From NCBI GenBank assembly GCA_037039685.1, contig JAWNGF010000010.1:868001-932000 (forward strand): DNA of 64,000 bases. The letters are read 5' to 3'. Made by a program: the position numbers and the translations under genes. The DNA comes from Ceratobasidium sp. AG-K. Taxonomy: Eukaryota > Basidiomycota > Agaricomycetes > Cantharellales > Ceratobasidiaceae. The notes beneath the pieces are model-generated. The model saw only the letters and a list, made by a program, of their open reading frames with translations, was not told where the DNA came from and ran no database searches. This document shows positions 34,358 to 45,932 of the stretch, piece by piece. The first letter of the stretch is position 1; each line of letters opens with the position of its first letter.

Positions 34358-35155
34358 GAGCTGTAGCAGGGGTGACTTTGAGAGGACGGCCTGGGGGTTT
34401 GCAAGGAAGGTTGGGATGGTGTATATTGTGCAGTTTAGAGATGTGTCCCTCACTAAGTCCAGTAGTCCTAGAGATTTCAGCATGACAGAGGCCAGCATCA
34501 AGCTTAGCAAGCACAGAAACAAGCTTGGAGGGGGAAATGGCCTTAGGCATGAAGGACAAGAGCTGGAGGGGTGCTGCAGTCCTGGGTGGTGAGCAAGGTG
34601 GTAGATATACAACTGGGGGTGCCACTGACATCATCAATGAGGTCACCATGATGTCATCTGAGGTTGTACTGATGTAACATGACATCAGTGCCAAGCCTGC
34701 AAACAATTGATTGCAAAAACTGTTTTGCCAAAGTTTGCATAGCTCCACAGCCACAAGACCAAACAAGACCAAACTGCCGCACAGATGTAGCAAGGAAGCA
34801 AGGGTAGCCACAGCTATACCCTGAGCTTATGTAAGCTTATATGTGCCTTTCTATTTGGCCAACTCCACCCATGTATGGTTTTTGTGATTGATTTTTTGCA
34901 GCACTGTATACTCAGAAAATGGGTGAGTCATAGTAAATACATGAGTCACACATCTGAGTCAAAGTCCAAGTCATAAAGGGGGCTGTGCAGGCCAGCCAAT
35001 AGAACACAGCATGAGTCATATGACTCATGGTGACACATCATCCATACACCTCACTAAACAAGGGAGAGGGCTCAACAAAGAGAAAGGGCACTTAAGGTGC
35101 CAGTACAAGCCACAAGACTGCAAACAGAGACAGAGTGGAGGGATGGGTCATGACA

Positions 35156-35200
35156 GTTGCAAACTGTGGTCCAAAACAGAATTGAGTATCAGGCCAACTG
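35156..35200 (-). pseudogene. NLR pseudogene, segment 4: 45-bp sliver
   Basis: It begins with the GTTGC duplication and continues with sequence matching the intact gene just after the position of the solo LTR (residues around TIAYQLARYSIPF). It is cut on the right by MITE copy B. Confidence 0.8.
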
Positions 35201-37137
35201 CATCTGTAAAACAGTCTGGGGATAGCTAGTGCTATATAGCGCTATATAGCACCCTGTTATATATCTGAGAGTTGCAGCTACTTGTATGTACAAGTGATAT
35301 AACTACAGAATACACACAGTGGAACAATATAAAGTAATGTCTCAGTAGTCTGAGATGCTCTCAGTAAGTAAGCAATCTAGTTGCACACTTAATGGAATTG
35401 ATACTAAGCTTTCCTACTGTAGAGTGTATGTACACTAGTAATAGAAAGAGCAGGAGTACTGAGCTCAGGTTCCCTTAGCTATTAAATGTCACTGTTTCAC
35501 ACTCCTAGTTGCAATGAACTAAGTATGTACTAATCTTAGGCTATTCCCTAAATGCCTTCCTTGTTCTTACTTGTAAAAGCACTATAGGACGTCTGCAACC
35601 TTTCCTCTATAATAGGTACTCAGGAGATCCTTTTCTTTAGGCTAACAAATACTGTTTGAGGCACACAACAATAATGGGGGAAATCACACAGCCAAGCCAA
35701 AGCGCAACAGATGTAGAGTGAGGTGAGGATGGAGGGCTCTTAGAGGGCATGTATTTATACCCTAGAGGCCTCAGAACACTAGTCATCTGGTTGTGGCTAT
35801 CATTGGGGGCATCTACCAATGATAGGAGGGGTGGATGAACACTGATGCCTTGATGACTAGCATTCATGGAGTCAGAGTGCTTTGGTTGGCTGGAACATAT
35901 ATTATGAGTCATCTAACTAATTGCTCCAGTCAAGTAACTATACTAAATCACTATCTAGAAGCTATGCAGCTCTCAAGATCTGGTGGCTGCTGAAATGAGT
36001 CATTTCAGCACCTTGACAAGCCACGAGACATATCGCGGGAAATAGCCGGTCAATTCACATGAAACAAGTGCGATCGGCTGAATTGGAAGCTTGCGAGTCA
36101 GTCGCAAGTTCAAGCTAAGCGAACGGATCAGTATTGGTGGAGATACAAGTATAACAATGTATCTCTCCCTAAGCGTCAAAGACAATAAACTTAGGCATTT
36201 CATATCTTTATGAAATCCCCGCATATAGAGACGCAAAAGACAGTGAATTGAAGCTACTAGAGAGTACTACATTTCGAGATAAAGAAGTAGCACAAAAGTA
36301 GCGTTCAAGAGGGAGTAAAGACAGTTACAAAACTGCATACATGCAAACAAGCAGAAAAGTTGCCACAAGCATAGGTTTGGATTTCAGTATGTTATTCCTA
36401 TGACAGAATGTCAGTATCCATAACACACCCTAGCAAATATACCACATCACCTATATCTAGCAGCATATAGCAGTGTCCAGTGCTATATAGCACTATATAG
36501 CTCTATGTAGCTGAGGCCCAATTTGGTGATTGGAACAGAAAAGGTAGGGACATGTGGCTGTGCACTTACTATATATGGTAAGTAAGTAGTCCAAATTTGG
36601 GTAAATGGGTTTCCATATATGGTAATTTTCGATTCTAAGACAATTTGAAAATTCCCTTTTTTGGTAATATTTGAAATTCTGAATATGAGAGCAATATATC
36701 CACTTTAGGAACTCAGCTTACCTGAAACTCCAAGTCCCACCCTGCCCCTTGAAGTTGATTTTTGCCCCTATTCCACATGTCTGAGTACACCCCCAACACC
36801 TCACCTGGGGGTATTTTGTGGCATATGGTCACATTGGTACCAAGGGGATGGAAGTCTGCTGGCTGGTTCAAAAGTTTGTCCCAAAATGGGTATGTTAGTA
36901 AGGTATATCAAATTGCCTATCTGGGAAGATCATTACCATATATAGTAAGTGCACAGCCACATGTCCCTACCTTTTCTGTTCCAATCACCAAATTGGGCCT
37001 CAGCTACATAGAGCTATATAGTGCTATATAGCACTGGACACTGCTATATGCTGCTAGATATAGGTGATGTGGTATATTTGCTAGGGTGCTACATAGCGCT
37101 ATATAGCACTAGCTATCCCCAGACTGTTTTACAGATG
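35201..37137. mobile_element. CATCTGT-family MITE, copy B, containing solo LTR Y
   Basis: Both ends read CATCTGTAAAACAGTCTGGG into the element. The inverted arms are about 200 bp and nearly perfect, interrupted in the left arm by solo LTR Y. Without Y and its duplication it would be about 760 bp. It shares palindromic GCTATATAGCGC runs and the ACCATATATGG block with copy A. No ORF. Confidence 0.88.
35255..36425. mobile_element. Solo LTR-like element Y
   Basis: A 1,171-bp element that begins TGTTATAT and ends CCATAACA, flanked by CACCC (35250-35254 and 36426-36430). It interrupts the left arm of MITE copy B; the right arm shows the uninterrupted sequence. It is related to X only at the termini and in a TATA-like stretch. 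No coding frame. Confidence 0.82.
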
Positions 37138-37795
37138 TGGTAGGCAATTGTGGGCACAATCCGGGCGACATTTTGACATTTGGCAAAGGTACAGGTATGA
37201 AAAAAGCTAGCTGCAAGCTGTTTCCACCCTTAGAGTTGTTTAGCAAAGCTACACACAAGAGTGGTCTTCCTGGTACCAGGCATGCTGTTCATCTAGTATA
37301 TGTTGGCTCCCTCTAGATTGTGAGACCAATCATCCAGTCTGGATAAGACTTCCATGCAAGTATCCTCTGTGCATGTGCATTGACTAATCTCTGTGGATAA
37401 TTTTGAGTTGTAGTTGGCAAGCTTTGCTGGCTTCAACCCTTCCAGCCAAGTATTCTAGAAAGTGGATATACATGACTAAGCACCAATGTGTTGACATAGC
37501 TGGATTCTTACCACCATCTGTTCTTTGGAAAGACCCAGCATGCTGAGAGATGTGTTGGTCTATAAATAAGTTCAACCTGTGCCCCCAGAACACAGAAATT
37601 TTTCTCAGCCTACCTGAAGTTGTCAAAATAGCACTTCAATTCTTTGTTATGTGTTGAATAAATCCTCCTCATCTGTGTGTGTCTCAAGCAAACGCCTCCC
37701 TTCTCCTCATACGCACTTTTGCTGAACTAGTTGGGCTTGTCATTCAATCAGCCTGATTGTGCTTTCAGATACAACATTTTGACATGAGGATGACA
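37138..37795 (-). pseudogene. NLR pseudogene, segment 5: Walker A region and N-terminal exons
   Basis: This aligns with the start of exon 6 (NTWLEGLKPAKLANYNSK..., and a recognisable but damaged P-loop region near 37255-37290), then exon 5 and exon 4. Exon 4, read in the family frame, carries four in-frame stops, at least two of them TGA where the intact gene has Arg CGA-type codons. Exons 1-3 are absent and are expected beyond the right end of the window, past element B2. Confidence 0.85.
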
Positions 37796-38260
37796 CATCT
37801 GAAGACCTGTAAATACCTAGACAGGGATGTATATCACTAGCTAGCATATATAGATCCCCTGGCTGAAATGGAAAGGTCCTGTGTTTATAGCAGTATGTAG
37901 CACCAACTGTGGTGAGCTGAGTGTATCTGGTGCCACATACCCCCAGCTAGCATGCTATAATGGCTATCTTGTGCTAGATTGCTGCTAGCTAGTGCTATAT
38001 GATGCTAGCTGGTGCTAGCTGGTGCTAGGTACTGCTCTGGTCTGGGGGGACAAATATGGTAATGGACAGAACAATTTTGGACATGACTAAGCACTGACTA
38101 AGCAGTGGTTGTGCCAATATGCCAAACAAAATATGTTTCAAATGATTAGTCACATTGGCAATTTTGATCATACTTTTGAACCAGCCATGGGTTCTCTGTC
38201 CCCTGTGCACCAATGTGGCTAAATGTTACAAAATACCCTGAGGTGAGTCAAGGGGGTGAC
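37796..38260. mobile_element. CATCTGT-family MITE, copy C, left part only
   Basis: It starts CATCTGAAGACCTG and shares interior sequence with copy A (for example CACCAATGTGGCTA and AAAATACCC..GAGGTGAG). It is cut at 38260 by the 5' end of gypsy B2. Its right arm should lie beyond the window. Confidence 0.7.
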
Positions 38261-38632
38261 TGTCGTGAACCAGCTCCCTCCATCAGACTGGCCTGTTGTC
38301 TTGCCTGCCTGTACTTTGCCTTGTGATGTGTTTCTGTTTCTGTTTGCTGCATTGCCACCTTCTTGTGGTTCCTTCTGTTACACTGTGTAACGCAGCTGTG
38401 CTTTTTGTATGAGTCATGTCTGTTCATACAGCATGACTCACATGGACGCTCCTGTTTGGTCAACTCTTGTGACTCATATGGCTGCACTTTGAATGACCCG
38501 GCCACTTTGTGAATATATATAGAGGAGCAACAAGCCTGGTAACCCCAGCTTGTTTTGTCTTATCAAACATTCCCTTCGAGTGACACTTTGAACCACCCCT
38601 ACCCTTAAGAGTCTACAGCCACTTAAGTGTGG
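38261..38632 (+). repeat. Truncated 5' LTR of gypsy B2
   Basis: It matches B1 LTR from TGTCGTGAAC to about ATTCA, then jumps directly into gag sequence (GGAGGAC). Compared with B1, about 110 bp are gone: the LTR 3' end, the 22-bp leader and the gag ATG. Both breakpoints share ATTCA-x-GAGG. Confidence 0.85.
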
Positions 38633-38633
38633 T

Positions 38634-39680
38634 ATGATTCAGGAGGACGCAGGATCATGCCTCTCAACACCATTATCAACAAGGAGAGGACCAAGTAGGG
38701 CTGCAAGACCCATGAGTTCCCTCAATGTAACAAGATATTGCACAAGCACAGGCTGGAGGACCAGCAAGGTCTCATCCACAAAGTCAAGCTTCTATGCCTG
38801 GAACATTCAACACCAAAAACCTTTCAGTCATTCAGGAAGAACCTACAATTGTCACTAGGGAACCAGGGGATATTACCTACAATCCCACACCTGTCACAAT
38901 TTGTATCCCAAATTCTAATGAAAGTCCAGGACCCTCATGTCCACTATGGCCCATGGGACCCAGAAGACAGTTCTTTTCTCCCCAACCTGAAGTGCATGGG
39001 GGCATATCCCTTGTCCCTATCAGGCTGCCACCCACACCACACATCTCCCACGCTCCTCAAGTGCCCCAGATTGGAGGAAGTATTATCAATGCTGGTCTGG
39101 TCCCAATGAGCTCTCAGGCTGTGACACCCGTAAACCCAGCACCACCATATGTACCACAAGGGTATTCCCAGCAACCAACAGCAACTGAGGACCAAGGCGC
39201 CCCTGGTGTTCCCAGCTCAAGTTCTAGCTCCAGCAGTAGAACCGTGATTAGCAATCTTGATGATCTCAATGATCTTCATCTTGGAAGACACAATGCACTT
39301 CTAAGGGTCATTGACAGAATGAGAGTAATGATTGATAGAAGGCTCAACGGGTTAGAACAATCCACTCAAGTATTGGCTAACAACCAACAAATCTTCAACA
39401 ATTCCATCAACACCCTACAAGGAACCCTCATGGACATCCTTAATGCCACGCAAAACAGTGAACACAACAGCTTCCTAGTTGGACAGGATGTGATCCACCT
39501 GAGAAACAAAGTCACAAACACGCAAGGACTTGTGAATAATGTGCAGGAAGATCTCCACACCATGAGGCAGGGACAACTAGCCTGGAATGAGGCAGTCACC
39601 CAAGGGATAGAAGAGCTCAGGGGAGATGGAAGGATCACCATCAAATGAATTAACACCATCCAAGAGACCATCAACAACAA
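38634..39680 (+). pseudogene. B2 gag, 5' part
   Basis: Similar to B1 gag (QEDAG..PLSTRRGPSRAARP, then EEPTIVTREPGDIT, SCPLWPMGPRRQFFSPQPE, LGRHNALLRVID). It lacks the original start codon. It has a frameshift between about 38730 and 38790 and a TGA at 39646-39648. It stops at the C1 insertion and resumes at 62064. Confidence 0.88.
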
Positions 39681-40177
39681 TGTTGTGACCCATCCCTCCC
39701 TCTGCCTCTGTTTGCAGTCTCATGGCTTGTACCGGCGCCTTAAGCACCCTTCCTCTGTGTAGAGCCCTCTCTGTTGTTTAGTGAGGTGTATGGATGATGT
39801 GTTACCATGAGTCATATGACTCATGCTGTTTTCTATTGGCTGGCCTGCGCAGCCCCTTTATGACTTGGACTTTGACTCAGACAAGTGACTCATGTATATA
39901 CTATGACTCACTTGTTCTCTGAGTATATATACTGGCATGCAAGCATGGTCATCCCTGGCTTGCTTTGCCTTGTCAACTCTCCCTGCAGTGTGATCAGAGG
40001 CATTTGGCTACTTAGCCTTTAGTGCAGCCACTTGGACTTAGGAGCTAGTGACTTGTACTGACAAGACTAGCATTTGTCCACCTTAGTGATAGAGTCTTAG
40101 AAGACTTATCACACATTGTTCCCACATCTCAAAGGCCATTAGCGGTCGTCAACCATAGGCATTAGCAGGTTGCAACA
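39681..40177 (+). repeat. 5' LTR of gypsy C1
   Basis: 497 bp. It contains repeated TGACTCA/TGAGTCA sites (for example near 39810-39825 and 39865-39910), which are AP-1/bZIP-type palindromes that might be regulatory. Confidence 0.93.
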
Positions 40178-40233
40178 TTGCAAAGCAAGCTCTTAGTACA
40201 CTGAGCCACAAGAAAACAAAGTCATGTGACAAC

Positions 40234-42402
40234 ATGGACAATCAATCCTCAAGTGCAGTGTCTCAAAGGAGCAAGGCTCCAGCAGCAACAATAGTCAAAA
40301 TCCAATCAAACCCCTCAAGAGGAGCAAGGGAACAGGCAGGTGATTGGACAGCGCCACTTCAAAGTACCAGCCATGCATCAAGACCCCCTTCTACCAGTGT
40401 CCCAGGAGGAATTGGCAACATTATTGAAACGTCAGGAACTCAAGAAAAAACCAGGAGTTCAAATAAACAAGGGTCCACCTCACCAACAATTTGAGTAGTT
40501 GAAAATCCAATCAACACACCACCACCAGCAGCACCAGTCATCACTCTCCATGGGGAGAGTGTGATTAGCCCCAGGGCTGTGCGTATGATTCGGAAACCAG
40601 GACCACTTAGAAAAGCAACCCCAGGACCATCAAACACCAGGACAACAGGGACCAGACATCCTTTTGCATTTCCTGACTTTGGATTACAATTTCCACTGCC
40701 AGTGGCAACCCCTACATTCATGCCACCACTAGTAGAAGTCCCTGGAACTCACAGCGCCCTGAGTGTGCCATCAACCTTTCAATCACAAGGAAGCGTTGAG
40801 TCAATTTCACAGGATGAAGGACTGAGAGAAGAACGACAGATGGAAAATATGGAGGGAAATCCTATCCAAGCACTGGAAAGAATCTTCAACACCCTTCAGA
40901 TCCAATATCAACAGGAGAACACAGTCCAAGCCCTTAGAATTGAAGGGTTGGAACAACAATGGGATCTACAAACCCAAGAAACAACAAACATGATGCAGTG
41001 AATTGAGCACATTGCTTCTAGAACGGAAGATGGAGTCAACACTTTCTATGAATGGCTTAGAAATGTGGATTGCGTTCAACACCAAATCCTTGAAGTCTTG
41101 AAACAATTGGTTGAAAATTCGGAACAAATCAGCAATAGGATGAACAATTTTGATCTCCTGATCAACCAAACCCTGCAAGGACAAACCCAGCATATTACAC
41201 GCATTGAAGAAACCTTAGGAAGGATGGTGGAAGGAATGAGAAACATGACCATCATCCTTGGAAGGATTGATGAGGAAGTTACCAATGGTTTCCAGGATCA
41301 AACCACTAGGATGCAAGAAGTCCGCCTACAAACAAGGGAAATGTTTGATCTTCTTGAGCAAATCAGTGCTGATGCCCAAGCGGAATCTGAACACCAAAGG
41401 GTGGAATCACAACAAACCTCTGTTGAGATTCCACAACAAAATCAGCCACTGCCTCATCTACCACAGGGACAACAATCACCCTCATTTGAAGTACAAGGAC
41501 AATCTGGATATCAAATCAGGGATGAAGGAAGAACTTTTATCTTCCAAACAAATCAAGGAGGCAATGGGGGAAACTCAGGACCACACATCAAAATGCCAAA
41601 AGCCTTTGAAGGAACCAGGAGAACCGCAGCTGAAACCTTTATTGCAAGAATGAAGGCCTATTTCCATCTGAACCCTACCCAGTACAACATGGATGAACAA
41701 TGTATTATTGCAGTTTTGATGAACATGGCAGAAGGACCCACTGGAAATTGGGCACAACCAGTCCTGAACAGATACAACGACAACCTAGACCATCTGTGGT
41801 TAGACTCATGGGATGCTTTCCAAGAAGCCTACAACAGACAATGGAGCAACCCCAGCAAGAAAATTCAAGCTGAACAAGGAATTCAACGACTTTACCAAAA
41901 CAAGAGCGTAGCCAAATACGTCTCTGACTTCTGACTTCTTTCCCAAGAACTTGACTGGAATGACGTGGCCCTAGCGGCACAATTCAGACAAGGCCTGAGT
42001 TGCCTCATCAAAGCAGAACTTGTTTGTGAGGAACTTAGGGACAGGGTGGGAGCAGAACAGCAAGATCTTGAAGGATGGATCAATATCGCCCTACAAGCAG
42101 AAGAAATCAACAAACTGACCAATCCTGTTAGCAAAGGGAAAAGGAACAAACAACTAGCTCAAGCAGAAGGTTCCAGAACCCAGAAAATCAAAGGGGATCT
42201 GGTCCCAAAAGAAGAGAAGAAACGACAAAGGGAAAACAACCTCTGCATCAAATGTGGGGAAGCAGGGCACAATCTTGCTGACTGCACAAGGGAGTGGACC
42301 TACAAGGACAAAGGAAAGAAACCTGTGAAGGGAAAAGCCGCTGAACTCAAAGTTGAAGGGGTGAATGAGAACGGATCCACCAATTCCAAGTCGGAAAACT
42401 AG
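40234..42402 (+). pseudogene. C1 gag, several TGA stops
   Basis: It starts MDNQSSSAVSQRSK and ends with a CCHC knuckle CIKCGEAGHNLADC. The capsid region is recognisable (FEGTRRTAAETFIARMKAYF, WDAFQEAYNRQW, KSVAKYVSDF). In-frame TGA codons interrupt it at about 40492, 40999 and 41932, each in a context fitting a former Arg CGA. The reading frame is otherwise continuous. Pol follows in the -1 frame, but the junction here (GGAAAAC) does not fit the strict slippery rule. Confidence 0.88.
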
Positions 42403-42419
42403 ACAGGGATCTCTCCACT

Positions 42420-45400
42420 GTGTGTGAGGATGCCCCAATATCCTCTCTGCGAAATGTATACTATTGCAAGGCTACAAATGAAACTCCCATGGTATACGCA
42501 ACAGCAGAGGGAATCACGGAAAAAATCTCAACTCTCATTGACTCTGGCTTGTCTAGAAACTTCATCAACCTGAACTTTGCCAAGGAAAACAATATCCCTT
42601 TGACCAAATTACAAAGCCCCAGAAGCATTGAAACCATTGACAGAAAAACACAAAAGGATGAGATCCGTTTCAGGTGCAAGCTGAAATTTGATCTCAAGGG
42701 AAGAACTTTCTACCAAAAGTTCTATGTCATGAACACCAGCACACAACCCATGATTTTTGGAATGCCATGGCTGAAGGAGACCAACCCTGAAATATCCTGG
42801 TCCCCCTTTGCTATCAAATGGAAAGAAGAAAATCCCCTTATTGCCAAAGCAGGACTACTTCAGGAGCTACCAGAAGAACTTGAAGAATTCAAGGACGTCT
42901 TTGACAAAGAAAAATACAACAAACTGCCTGAACACAGAGAATGGGATTGTAGAATCGACTTCTATGACAACAATTGACTTCCACAACCAAAAAAGGCCTA
43001 CCCTCCAGCACCGAGGGAAAGAGAAGCAACAAAGGAATACATTGAGAACAAACTCTGGTCAGGACATATCAGGCCCAGCAAATCTCCCCTAGCTGCAAGC
43101 CTTTTCTTTGTCAAAAAAGCCCTGAAGGAAGGACAAACCATCCCTGACCTACGCCCTGTTGTTGACTACAGAGGTGCAAACAAAGAAACCATCCCAGACC
43201 GCTACCCTATTCTGCTTCTTGAACAACTACTAGAAATATTCAAGAAGACGGGAGAAAGCTCAAGGGAAGAACTTTTCATCACTTTGCTTGATCTGAAGAA
43301 TGGCTTTTGGAATGTCAGAATCAGAGCAGGAGATGAATGGAAGACAGCATTTATCACCTCAGAAGGGCTCTTCAAATACACCGTGATGGCCTTCGGCCTC
43401 AAGAATGCACTGTCTACTTTCCAAAGAATGATGGACCACATCTTCAGGGACATGATTGGGGTGAAGGTTGTGATCTACATTGATGACATCCTCATTATTT
43501 CTTGAGGAAGAGATCAACACACCATAGATATCAAGGAAGTCTTGCAACAATTGAGAAAGAACAACCTCTTTGGAAATCTGAAGAAATGTACCTTCTATGG
43601 AAAGAGAGCCAACTGGGTTGGTTTTGTTGTTGACAAGGACGGCATTTCCATGAACAAAGACAAGATCAAGACTATCCAAGAATGGCCCACTCCCAAAACC
43701 ATGAAACAACTACAGGCATTCATTGGTTTCTGCAACTTCTATAGGAGATTCATGGTTGCCTTCTCCTTGATTGTCAAGCCCTTGACCCAATTGACAAGAA
43801 AGGACAGGAAATGGGAATGGAACTCAGAACACCAGGAAGCCTTTGAATCCCTGAAAAACGTTATTTCAAGGGAACCAGTACTTGCACATCCTGACAAAAT
43901 GAAAGCAGTACTTCCTTGAGACAGACGCCTCAGGAGTGGCAATGGGTGCTATTCTCAGCCAGTGACAAAAAGACGGATACTTACACCCAATAGGGTTTCT
44001 CTCAAAAAGCTTCAAGGAAGCGGAGCTGAATTACAACACACATGACAAGGAGTTCCTTGCCATCATAGAAGCATTATGACACTGGTGCATTCACCTTGAA
44101 GGAACAAGGGAACCAATAGTGATCTACACAGATCACAAAAACCTTACTTACTGGCAGAAGGCCAGCACCTTCAACCAACAACACAACAGATGGCTTCTCA
44201 TGCTGGCAAGCTACAATTTTGAAATCCACTATAGACCCAGCAAAATGTTGGAGAAGCCAGACATCCTCTCCAGGAGAAGCGATCACAACAATATTGCTTC
44301 TGCGGAACAAGTGATGATCTCTGCTGAAAATTTCAAAGGATTCTCTGCCTTGATGAGCAAGAACATTATTGCGGAAATCAAAGAAGCTCTGGAGGAAGAT
44401 GAGAACCTGGAGACCTTGATCAAAAGTACCAAAAGAAAGGAAGACCTACCCCCCTCTGTGAAAAAACAATTCAAGGACTACAAAATGAGTGAAGATCTCC
44501 TTTGGTACCAAGGAAGAATTGTTGTTCCAGACGAAAAAGACATCAAACTGAAGCTTCTCAAACTCTATCACGACTTGCCCATTGCAGGTCACCAAGGACA
44601 AGCCAGAACTCTAGAACTCATTTCTAGGAACTACTACTGGCCAGGCATGAAAGCACAAGTCAACAAGTATGTTGACAGTTGCAAAGCGTGCCAAAGGGGG
44701 AAGGGAAGCAAAGGACGCCTACCACTCAAACCCTTGCCCATTCTGGAGAAACCTTGGGAAAATATTGCATATGATTTCATAGTGAAATTACCAAGATCAC
44801 AAGGGTTCGACATTGTCCTTGTTGTGATGGACCGCTTTTCCAGAATGGCACACTTGATCCCCTGCAAAGAATCCACAAACTCAGAAGAACTCGCTGGTAT
44901 TTTTGTGAAGGAAGTATGGCGGCTTCACGGCTTCCCCAAAACCACTGTCTCAGATAGAGGATCCACCTTCAAATCACACTTCTTAGAAGCAGTCTACAAG
45001 CGGCTAGGAATCCAGGGGACATTCTCCACTGCCTTCCACCCTGAAACAGATGGCCTGGTGGAAAGAACAAACCAATGGCTTGAGGGATGGATATGCATCT
45101 TTGGAAATCACAAGCAGGACGATTGGGCAAAATGGTTACCCATCACGGAATTTTGCCACAACAACCACAAAAATTGAGTCACAAACAAATCCCCCTTTGA
45201 AGTCATCTATGGCATGATCCCCAAATGGTCTATTGAGGACTATGTGACTTGTTCCCCAGAAGGAGACAAGTGGACAAAGGACATGGAGACTGTATGGGAA
45301 GAAACAAAGGCTCTGATGGAATATCATCATTCAAGGGAAGAAACCCCAAAAATGCAATACAAGGAAGGAGACAAGGTCTGGCTCTTGACTACCAACATCA

Positions 45401-45932
45401 CCACAAGACGCCCAAGCAAGAAGCTTGATGACAAGAAAACAGGCCCGTTTATTGTGAAAAAACAAATCTCTTCACACGCCTACCAACTTGATCTTCCAAA
45501 ATCCATGCGCATCCACAACGTCTTCCATGGAAATATGTTGACCCCCTATACTGAAGACCTAGACTTCCAACAAAATCAGCCCCGACCCCCACCTATCTTG
45601 ACTGAAGAAGGTGAAGAGGAATATGAAGTAGAGAAGATTGTAGATTGGCATCAGGACCCTGATGGGCTGAAATACCGCATCAGATGGAAGGGTTATAGCT
45701 CTCTTGAAGACGCAGAAGAACTGGTGGAGAATTTTGCCAAGCTGACTCATGTCATGAGAAGATTCCAGAAGGATTTTCCCACCGGCCCACTTCCTCTGAA
45801 TTTCACTTCCTCAGAGTACAAAAAGGCAAAGGGGAAAGCAGCAGAAATTATCACTCCAGCTTTCCAGCCTACTACCACTAGTTCTCTACCAAACGCCTCC
45901 CCACCAAAGAAAAACCTTTTTTCCAAGCAACT
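42420..45932 (+). pseudogene. C1 pol, disrupted
   Basis: In order: protease LIDSGLSRNFI; RT with YIDDILIIS; RNase H with ETDASGVAMGA across a frameshift near 43915; integrase zinc site HDLPIAGHQGQ..CKAC; core D (VVMDRFSRM), D (VSDRGSTF) and E (DGLVERTNQ); chromodomain EEEYEVEKIVDW...RWKGYSS near 45620-45740. TGA stops at about 42975, 43503, 43963, 44078 and 45175 all fall where related pols have Arg. The frame stays open past 45932 to 46551, overlapping ORF3; I treat that tail as a shadow of ORF3. Confidence 0.9.

Larger units (their letters stand above)
26127..34550 (-). pseudogene. Tc1 transposase, split by two insertions
   Basis: Pieces 34550-34358, 27407-26797 and 26342-26127 join in frame to 339 aa once the nested elements and one copy of each duplication are removed. 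An N-terminal helix-turn-helix (HAEISRTTGLSEGHISKLH) is followed by the catalytic core: D in VMWSDETKINC, D in DIIFQQDNSPAH and E in SPNLNPIENLW, with 34 residues between the second D and E (DD34E). No internal stop is seen in the pieces, so the transposase may have been intact when it was hit. It mediated cut-and-paste at TA sites (family knowledge). Confidence 0.9.
24613..34906 (-). mobile_element. Tc1/mariner element with nested insertions
   Basis: Ends are 32-bp perfect inverted repeats starting CAGTGCTGCAAAAAATCAAT, flanked by TA on both sides (24611-24612 and 34907-34908). Inner inverted repeats containing GCAAACAATTGATTGC lie near 26070-26100 and 34695-34725. Without the three nested elements (X, a family B solo LTR and A2) it would be about 1,616 bp, normal for Tc1. 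It inserted in the TATA-rich middle of the family C solo LTR. Confidence 0.93.
24361..35155 (-). mobile_element. Solo LTR of gypsy family C, split by a Tc1 element
   Basis: The outer pieces (24361-24612 and 34907-35155) together form one family C LTR in reverse orientation (TGTTGCAACC ... GGTCATGACA), matching the C1 LTRs at 39681-40177 and 61567-62063. The duplication GTTGC flanks it (24356-24360 and 35156-35160), and removing it rejoins the NLR pseudogene. A solo LTR usually results from LTR-LTR recombination. Everything between the pieces is the Tc1 element and its cargo. Confidence 0.9.

Noticed and set aside
42391..42402. A slippery frameshift site at the C1 gag/pol junction
   Set aside because: The sequence G-GAA-AAC does not fit X-XXY-YYZ, and no clear stem follows; this copy may simply be mutated.
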